Source: an uncultured Prevotellaceae bacterium
GTDB taxonomy: Bacteria; Bacteroidota; Bacteroidia; Bacteroidales; UBA3663
DNA: 64,000 nucleotides
NCBI GenBank assembly: GCA_900319235.1
Contig: ONNR01000019.1
Location: forward strand, 1 to 64,000
Direction of reading: 5' to 3'
Within the stretch, counting starts at the first letter, position 1. Every line of letters begins with the position of its first letter. A model generated the notes under the pieces. The model was given only the letters and a program-made list of their open reading frames with translations, made no database searches and was not told the origin of the DNA. Below are positions 58,697 to 64,000 of the stretch, in pieces. A program made the translations under genes and the position numbers.

Positions 58697-60286
58697 ATGA
58701 AAAAGTTTTTTACTTTTGCGGTAACCGCAATGGCTATCCTTGGGCTTGGCAGCCTTACCTCCTGCCAAGAGGAGGATTTTGATGTGAGCACCGCAGTGCT
58801 TCAGGAACGTGCCTTCGAACAAGGCTTTATCGAAGAGTTCGGCAAGCCATCTGCTGATCAGCGTTGGGATTTTTATGCCCAGAGGATGGAGAATCTTTTT
58901 GGCAGTACGACACGAGCAACGATGGCAGAAGGTGATCCTGTATGTAAGGTGACTACTGAAGGTGTGGCACAGCAATATGATAAAGCTTTGGTTCAGAGCA
59001 TCATTGATAATAAACTTCCAGCTGGACAAGATAACTCTAATCAGGGACAGAATACCTATACTTTGAGGTCGGTAGGCAAGTTCAAGATTTCTGCTGTTAA
59101 CTATGGTGGTAACGTTGAGACCGTTCCTGAATGGGATTTTCACTTCGGAATCAGCTATAGGTTAGCCAACGGACAGAGAGAGCATAAGGAATTATTCACG
59201 ACAAAAACCATTCGTAAGGAAATGAGTTATTATACTGTTCCTGGCTCTAATCCCGAACGTTATTATGGTAATCCTGAACTGGCAGCAGAAGTGGAGTTGA
59301 CTTACAATACACCTTTCTCCTTCTATATGGAATATACTAGACCGGCTGAGCAGGAGTATCATATTTATTATTCCGATGAGAAGCCCGATCCCAATGGAGG
59401 TTCGTCGCCAAATGGAGCTAAATATGAGGGTCCGTCAACCCTTCTCTATTCCCTGGAGAATCTGACAGCAGATGGTACTCAGGAGCAGATTATCGTTCTT
59501 GGCTTTGAAGACATTTGGTTCTCAGGTGGCACATCAGATCGTGATTTCAATGACGTGGTTCTCTTCATTGAAGGGAAACTCCCTATCGCTAGTTCGAAGC
59601 GCTTTTTCTCGGAAGACCTCAAATCGTTTGACTATGACTACAATGACGTAGTTTTTGACCTTACGAGTACGGGCATCACCCTGCGTGCTGTCGGCGGCAC
59701 ACTGCCCGTGCGTCTGAAGATTTTGCCTAAAGGGGGAAATCCAGCGAATGAAAATGACTGGGTGACTACCGATGAACTTCATGAGGTGATGTATGCGGGC
59801 AATGGCAATGCCAGAGTGGAACATAAGACCTTTCAGTTAGGCGACAAGACACTTTATTCCCCTATTAATGTGGGAGACCCAAATTATGGCGTCAAACTTG
59901 AAGCCGTCCGAATACCTGGCATCGAATGGACAGGTGATCAATGGCTTACTGCAGATGATGTGACAAATTTCGCAAACCGTCTGTCGGGCAACAATAAGGT
60001 TGGGGATGTCAAGTTGTTGGTAGGAAATCCGGCAAAAGAGCTTGACAAGGTCGATAGTACTGATGGTATTATCGAATACCAAGATATGGGAGGCGTTCCT
60101 GCCATTTGGTGGGGACCTGTGGACATCAGCTGGATGAAGGAACTGCAGAAGATCTCCTTGGGCTACGAGTATTTTTATGGAGGCGCACCCGAAGGTGGCA
60201 GTTATTGGTATGAAGGAGGAAAACATCCTGGATTTTGGTATGTGGTCGGTGCTAATAATGTGGGAGGCGACAAGTGGTGGCAGTAA
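58697..60286 (+). CDS. Lipoprotein with DUF4114-type calcium-binding-like domain
   Basis: 529 aa from MKKFFTFAVTAM. Lipobox LTSC, Cys23, with QEED after it. Residues about 255-330 contain the DUF4114-like repeats VLGFEDIWFSGGTSDRDFNDVVLFIEG and FDYDYNDVVFDL; the DRDFND/DYDYND motifs look like Ca2+-binding loops. The C-terminus is Gly/Tyr/Trp-rich (YEYFYGGAPEGGSYWYEGGKHPGFWYV). LruC-type proteins with this domain are surface or matrix proteins. The earlier ATG-less extension (58664) is upstream of a clean ATG 58697. Ended by the terminator at 60346-60378. Confidence 0.85.
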   Translation: MKKFFTFAVTAMAILGLGSLTSCQEEDFDVSTAVLQERAFEQGFIEEFGKPSADQRWDFYAQRMENLFGSTTRATMAEGDPVCKVTTEGVAQQYDKALVQSIIDNKLPAGQDNSNQGQNTYTLRSVGKFKISAVNYGGNVETVPEWDFHFGISYRLANGQREHKELFTTKTIRKEMSYYTVPGSNPERYYGNPELAAEVELTYNTPFSFYMEYTRPAEQEYHIYYSDEKPDPNGGSSPNGAKYEGPSTLLYSLENLTADGTQEQIIVLGFEDIWFSGGTSDRDFNDVVLFIEGKLPIASSKRFFSEDLKSFDYDYNDVVFDLTSTGITLRAVGGTLPVRLKILPKGGNPANENDWVTTDELHEVMYAGNGNARVEHKTFQLGDKTLYSPINVGDPNYGVKLEAVRIPGIEWTGDQWLTADDVTNFANRLSGNNKVGDVKLLVGNPAKELDKVDSTDGIIEYQDMGGVPAIWWGPVDISWMKELQKISLGYEYFYGGAPEGGSYWYEGGKHPGFWYVVGANNVGGDKWWQ

Positions 60287-60345
60287 TGTCGGAGTCCTCA
60301 CTGTCAGGCAAGATCGTAATATTATTTACGCATTATATTATCATT

Positions 60346-60378
60346 CAGGTATGGCTTCTGTCATACCTGTTTTTTTTA
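60346..60378 (+). terminator. Terminator after the DUF4114 lipoprotein
   Basis: CAGGTATG (60346-60353) pairs with CATACCTG (60362-60369), followed by eight T. Confidence 0.9.
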
Positions 60379-60451
60379 TTCGCAACAGTGTAAGGAAACT
60401 TTCTAAGGTTTTTTTGTAAATCTCCAAATTTAAATAGCAAAAAATTCTCGT

Positions 60452-60741
60452 ATGTCCCCCAATGACCATTAGTGGACATCATTTTGCAGAAACATGTCCT
60501 TCCGTGAATAGACTCTATAAGGAAGAGCGGAAGGGGTAGGATGATATTTGCTTCCGATTTTGTTGGCTCCTGAGAAATAAGCTGATTTAGGCCTCTGCGT
60601 TCAACCAATCATAAACAGCAGCAAAGCCCCGTGACTTTGCTGCTGTTTTTGTGTCCTTCCCAAAATCGACGCATGTCCCCCAGCGAACGTTAGCGGACAT
60701 CATTCTGTTGAATCATGTCCCTCTACGAACGTTGGGGAACG
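60452..60741. repeat. Outlying units of the ATGTCC/GGACAT palindrome array
   Basis: Units at 60452-60479, 60494 (degenerate), 60673-60700 and 60715-60741 (partly decayed) have the 28-nt ATGTCC(N16)GGACAT form and the 42-bp step of the main array at 61787-62276. Between them, 60500-60672 contains AGCAGCAAAG/CTTTGCTGCT around CCCCGTGA (about 60619-60646), a hairpin. No gene is seen in 60379-60742. Confidence 0.8.
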
Positions 60742-60742
60742 C

Positions 60743-61210
60743 CTATAATTTTGTGCAAACTTCATAATATATGAACGAAGTCATATAGATGGGAAGCAGA
60801 AGTGTTTCCTTATCCTTTTTCAAATCTTTGGTATAGATCAGATAACGTCTTTCGATGATGTGAGAAAACTTTTCGCAGAACGCATCAAGGGATTTGTGGG
60901 TATTGTAGCCAGAAGATTTTACCTCAATAGGATGAAGTTTGGCTCCGCGCGAAAGAAGGAAGTCAATCTCATAGTTGTGGGTTGCGTCCTTTGGCCATGA
61001 GTAATAGAATAGTTTATTCCCTGATGTCGCAAGCATCTGCGCCACCATATTTTCATAGACATAACCAAGATTGGTATTAAGTTTATCACTTAATAGTTTT
61101 TGATATATGACATTTTCTGTGTGGTCTTTATCCCAAAAGGCAAGAGTAACAAACAATCCTGTATCAGCACAGAAAAGTTTGAATTTTGAAATGTCTTTTG
61201 ACTTACGCAA
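60743..61210 (-). pseudogene. C-terminal remnant of a DUF4143-type AAA_14 ATPase
   Basis: The 155-aa frame matches only the DUF4143 end of these ATPases: SKFKLFCADTGLFVTLAFWDKD, NLGYVYENMVAQML, FYYSWPKDATHNYEIDFLLSRGAKLHPIEVKSS (a PDDEXK-like D...ExK pattern) and a final strand. The N-terminal P-loop ATPase (about 250 residues) is missing; upstream on the minus strand there is only a duplicated 23-nt motif (61223-61278) and no coding sequence. Most likely a gene truncated by the surrounding repeats, not a working protein. It interrupts the palindrome array. Confidence 0.75.
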
Positions 61211-61222
61211 ATTTTTTTATGG

Positions 61223-61278
61223 AAAACCTACGAAAATACGGAAATTTTTTAGTGCAAAACCTACGAAAATACGGAAAT
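61223..61278. repeat. Two identical 23-nt copies, 33 bp apart
   Basis: 61223-61245 and 61256-61278 both begin AAAACCTACGAAAATACGG. On the minus strand they lie just upstream of the DUF4143 remnant. Confidence 0.9.
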
Positions 61279-61408
61279 CTTTCCACTTTTTCATGTTAGA
61301 GCCTTCAACCGATACTCTAGCAATAATCTGTGTCATCTGCACCATCTGTGTGCCCAAACCCTCTACGGATTGCTCAGATTAACCAGATTATCTGCTATTG
61401 GACCCGCC

Positions 61409-61600
61409 AGCCCCGAAGGGGCGAATAGACTACAGACGGGGGTATCACCCCCGTGTATCAGATGCCCAATACACGGAAGCCCTGAAAGGGCGAAAGATCT
61501 TTCGTGCCTTCAGCACTCCTTTTATTGGCTCCAATATAAACGGGGATTATCATCCCCGCCTGTGTTCTCTCCAGCCTTTCAGGCTTCTGCTCGGTCGATC
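61409..61600. repeat. Dispersed ~190-bp structured repeat, copy 2
   Basis: AGCCCCGAAGGGGCGAA at the start, AAGCCCTGAAAGGGCGAAAG, AACGGGGAT...ATCCCCGCC, CAGCCTTTCAGGCTT and GCTCGGTCGATC at the end, as in 17508-17696. Both copies are followed by a TTTTT tract. Confidence 0.8.
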
Positions 61601-61694
61601 AGAATTTTTCATCTTCTTTTAATAATTCTCAAAATCGCAAATTCGTGAAAAAAGGTAGTGGTCGGAACTGAGATATTAAAGCTGGTCTATTTTG

Positions 61695-61761
61695 GGGCCT
61701 AAATGTGCAAGGTCAACTTCCTCCGTAAAACAAGGATTAGGACCTGGTACATTTAGGGCTC
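61695..61761. repeat. Imperfect inverted repeat
   Basis: GGGCCTAAATGTGCAAGGTC (61695-61713 region) faces GACCTGGTACATTTAGGGCTC (61741-61761), about 16 of 19 pairs, around 27 nt. It lies between the dispersed repeat and the palindrome array; 61211-62936 has no intact gene. Confidence 0.5.
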
Positions 61762-61786
61762 TAAATATGCCACCCTAAATCGCCGC

Positions 61787-62276
61787 ATGTCCTTCAACGA
61801 ATGTAAGAGGACATCATTCTGTGGAATCATGTTCTTCTGCGAACGTTAGCGGACATGCTACCATCGAATGATGTCCCTCTGCGAACGTAAGAGGACATGC
61901 TGCTATCGGAACATGTCCTTCTGCGAACGTTGGGGGACATGCTACTATCGAATCATGTCCTTCTACGAACGTTGAGGGACATGCTGCCATCGGAACATGT
62001 CCTTCTACGAACGTTGGGGGACATACTACCATCGGAACATGTCCGTCTGCGAACGTTGGGGGACATGCTACCATCGAATCATGTACTTCTACGAACGTTG
62101 GGGGACATGCTACCATCGAATGATGTCCTTCTACGAACGTTGGGGGACATGCTGTCATCGGATCATGTCCTTCTACGAACGTTGGGGGACATGCTGCTAT
62201 CGGATCATGTACGTCTGCGAACGTAGGCGCACCATTTCCTGCAGAAAGTTGTACGTCTACGAACGTAGGCATACAT
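61787..62276. repeat. Array 1: twelve 28-nt palindromes at a 42-bp pitch
   Basis: Unit starts are 61787, 61829, 61871, 61913, 61955, 61997, 62039, 62081, 62123, 62165, 62207 and 62249, with no slip. The typical unit is ATGTCC-TTCTACGAACGTTGGG-GGACAT followed by a 14-nt spacer of GCTACCATCGAATC type. The outer arms ATGTCC/GGACAT pair, and the core has AACGTT. The last two units change to GTAC/GTAC-like arms. The 42-bp step is a multiple of three, so open frames cross it in several frames; I regard these as by-products. Confidence 0.95.
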
Positions 62277-62375
62277 ACCACGATTGGAAATGAGGAATTG
62301 TGCTTTCGGATTAGAGTTCGTCACAGCTCGGAAAGCAGGTTACATTTTCGGATTCTTCGTCTATTATGTCATAGA

Positions 62376-62791
62376 GTACTCTGTCGCGCGTCATGATGCT
62401 TTATTCTGCAGAAGCAAGCACTCTGACGGCCGACAGAATACTTGCAACAACCGCGGAAGTACTCTGTCGCCCGTCAGAGTACTCTATCCTGCAGAGGCAA
62501 GCACTCTGTCGCCCGTCGTGATGCTGTATCCATCCGAGGCATGACCAATCCTGGCCGAGAATGGTCATTCTTCGAACGGAGCAAGCACTCTGACGCGCGT
62601 CAGAGTATTCTCTCCAATCGCGGAAACACTCTGTCGGCCGTCACGATGCTCTATGCTGCAGGAGCAAGTACTCTGTCGCGCGACAGAGTACTCTATCCAA
62701 ATGCGGAAACATTCTGTCGGCCGTCAGAGTACTTCCGCAATTCGCGCAAGCATCCTGTCGGCCGTCAGAGTGCTCTATGCGATAAATGCAA
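62376..62791. repeat. Array 2: about ten 24-nt palindromes at a 42-bp pitch
   Basis: Palindromes start at 62376, 62418, 62459, 62501, 62543, 62585, 62627, 62668, 62710 and 62750. The consensus is GTACTCTGTCG-CCCGACAGAGTAC-like with an 18-nt spacer alternating between TCTATCCTGCAGAGGCAA-like and TCTCTCCAATCGCGGAAA-like. 62667-62692 is a perfect 26-nt palindrome. The unit at 62543 has a different sequence (GACCA...TGGTC) but keeps position and symmetry. The stretch 62277-62375 between the arrays is three pitch lengths without clear palindromes. Confidence 0.9.
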
Positions 62792-62885
62792 ACTCGATGT
62801 GATAATCAAATGAATAATAGATTAAAATACCTTAAAAACTATGCATATTTTGGTTAATCTTGACGATGGTTTTGGCGAAATTCGT

Positions 62886-62893
62886 TAACTTTG
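62886..62893 (+). promoter_or_regulatory. -7 box of the XRE-ImmA/IrrE gene
   Basis: TAACTTTG at 62886-62893, about 44 bases before ATG 62937. It follows directly after palindrome array 2. Confidence 0.6.
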
Positions 62894-62936
62894 CACCGAG
62901 CAATCAAGATTGCTCACGACAATAAACCAAAACATC

Positions 62937-64000
62937 ATGGACATTCAGATCTTCTCGCAGCGATTGAAGAAGGCGCGGGTCATGCAGCGACTCACGCTCG
63001 ACGGCCTGTGCGCACTGATGGGCAATATCGTCTCGAAGCCCGCCATCTCGAAATACGAGAGCGGCAAGATGATGCCCACCGATAAGGTTCTCGAAGCCTT
63101 GGCAAAGGCCCTCAATGTCGATGTCACCTATTTCTCCCGTCCCATGAACGACGACATCGAGAAGTGCCAGATCAACTTCCGCAAGAAGAGCTCCATGACC
63201 AAGGGCGAGAGCAAGGCGCTCGAAGCCAAGGTGCTCGACAAGGTGGAGCGCTGTCTCCACGTCCGTCACATCATGCAGGAGGCAGGCGCCATGGGTCTGC
63301 CATGCCCACTCGCTAAGATGCCGGTCCGCACGCGTCAGGAAGCACGCCAGAGGGCAACCATGCTGCGTCGGGAATGGGGCCTGGGGAACGAGCCCATCTA
63401 CGACGTGAAGTCCGAGCTCGAAGAGCACGGCATCATGGTGCTGCTCGTCGATGCCGACAGGAATTTCGATGGTCTGAGCGGCACTGTGGCCAACTCGAAC
63501 GACGTCTTCATCGCCATCAACAACAACACCCCGTACATTGAGCGCCGTCGTCTCACCACCTTCCACGAGCTCGGTCACCAGGTCATGTGGCTCGATGGTG
63601 TCGCACCCAAGGAGCAGGAGAGCCTCTGCAACGAATTCGCCAACGAGATGCTCATCCCCGAAAAGCCCTTCCGCGACTATCTCAGGAAGCACTTCTCGGA
63701 ATCGATCATCATGCTCTACCGTCCCCTGCAGATGAAGTATGGCATCAGCATCGATGCGCTCATGAAGAAGAGCGAGTCGCTCGGCATCATCTCAACCTCG
63801 AAATACACCTCTTATAATATAATGAAGAACCAGTCGCCCTCGTTCAAGAACGCGGTCGAGATGAGCCTCTACATCGAGTCCCCGCTCTACGACACGTTCA
63901 GCTGGACGGTTCTCAACGCCCTTGCTCTCCACCTCATCGACTCCGAAAAGGCCAGGCAGTTGCTCTACGATGCCAGCGACAAGGTCAAGGCCGACCTCAA
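62937..64000 (+). CDS. XRE helix-turn-helix and ImmA/IrrE-type metallopeptidase regulator (cut off by the window end)
   Basis: At least 354 aa; the frame is open to the right edge. The N-terminal XRE-type helix-turn-helix (about 5-62: FSQRLKKARVMQRLTLDGLCALMG...ISKYESGKMMPTDKVLEALAKALNV) is followed by an ImmA/IrrE (COG2856) domain with the zinc motif HELGH (His210, Glu211, His214) in TTFHELGHQVMWL and NEFANEMLIPEKPF, about 190-260. ImmA/IrrE proteins cleave repressors to switch on mobile elements or stress genes. It lies just past the 42-bp palindrome arrays, which could be its binding sites or those of a partner (inference). Confidence 0.9.
   Translation, partial: MDIQIFSQRLKKARVMQRLTLDGLCALMGNIVSKPAISKYESGKMMPTDKVLEALAKALNVDVTYFSRPMNDDIEKCQINFRKKSSMTKGESKALEAKVLDKVERCLHVRHIMQEAGAMGLPCPLAKMPVRTRQEARQRATMLRREWGLGNEPIYDVKSELEEHGIMVLLVDADRNFDGLSGTVANSNDVFIAINNNTPYIERRRLTTFHELGHQVMWLDGVAPKEQESLCNEFANEMLIPEKPFRDYLRKHFSESIIMLYRPLQMKYGISIDALMKKSESLGIISTSKYTSYNIMKNQSPSFKNAVEMSLYIESPLYDTFSWTVLNALALHLIDSEKARQLLYDASDKVKADL

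Noticed and set aside
61814-62293. Proteins with 14-residue repeats on either strand of array 1
   Set aside because: Because the pitch is 42 bp, several frames are open on both strands at once. None has a promoter or leader, so I treat them as by-products of the repeat length, though translation cannot be ruled out.
61787-62791. CRISPR array
   Set aside because: Repeat and spacer are both repeated: the 14- and 18-nt spacers are near-identical from unit to unit, spacers are far too short, and there are no cas genes.

Overview
The window looks like chromosome of a gut or rumen Bacteroidales, most likely Prevotellaceae-like. Three things support this: the many -7 boxes of the form TAnnTTTG with a TTG-containing -33 box about 19-20 bases upstream, the absence of Shine-Dalgarno leaders, and a SusC/SusD/hybrid two-component polysaccharide locus. 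No rRNA or tRNA gene, CRISPR array or replication origin was recognised.

Layout. 0-1.9 kb: a REP-associated (RAYT-like) HUH transposase between two copies of a 22-nt direct repeat, then a very short transcription unit. 1.9-8.2 kb: a complete type I restriction-modification operon (hsdM, a DUF1016/YhcG nuclease, hsdS, hsdR). 8.4-10.6 kb: a WYL-domain regulator divergent from recA. 10.6-18.6 kb: a phage- or island-like block with an S24/LexA-like protein, a BRO/KilA-type antirepressor, a BT4734-like primase fused to a DUF3987 helicase, and several small orphan genes. Most gaps in this block hold palindromic multi-stem elements, and two of these (13.8 and 14.6 kb) are clear sequence copies with a compensatory stem change. 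18.7-23.2 kb: a shrunken DUF3667 paralogue, a lipoprotein and an MBOAT/SGNH acyl-transfer pair. 23.3-38.6 kb: a polysaccharide utilisation locus (SusD, SusC, hybrid sensor, GH115, GH3) with a DUF3667 membrane gene inside it. GH115 points to glucuronoxylan. 38.7-42.5 kb: a 49-residue membrane peptide, a CotH-like secreted protein and an isoprenylcysteine-methyltransferase-like membrane protein.

42.8-54.8 kb is the most striking segment. It is a tightly spaced operon of six large genes: a TPR-like protein, a DUF1963/YwqG-like protein, a DUF4062-STAND-TPR protein, a three-module AAA+ protein, an SH3-membrane protein, and a CASTOR/POLLUX-type RCK channel ending in a RyR domain. A UmuD homologue that has lost both catalytic residues follows. 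I read this as a candidate, uncharacterised membrane-coupled conflict or stress system (inference). 55.0-60.3 kb: a C10 cysteine protease with Ig-like domains, a 51-residue peptide and a DUF4114 lipoprotein.

60.3-62.9 kb is largely repeats. Two different palindrome families, 12 and about 10 units, share the same 42-bp pitch, which is almost exactly four helical turns. They lie directly upstream of an XRE-ImmA/IrrE regulator that runs off the right edge. Several dispersed repeat families (an ~85-bp C-rich palindrome, a ~190-bp structured repeat, GGTTCGA nonamer arrays) occur more than once in the window, and one nonamer array sits in frame inside the MBOAT gene.
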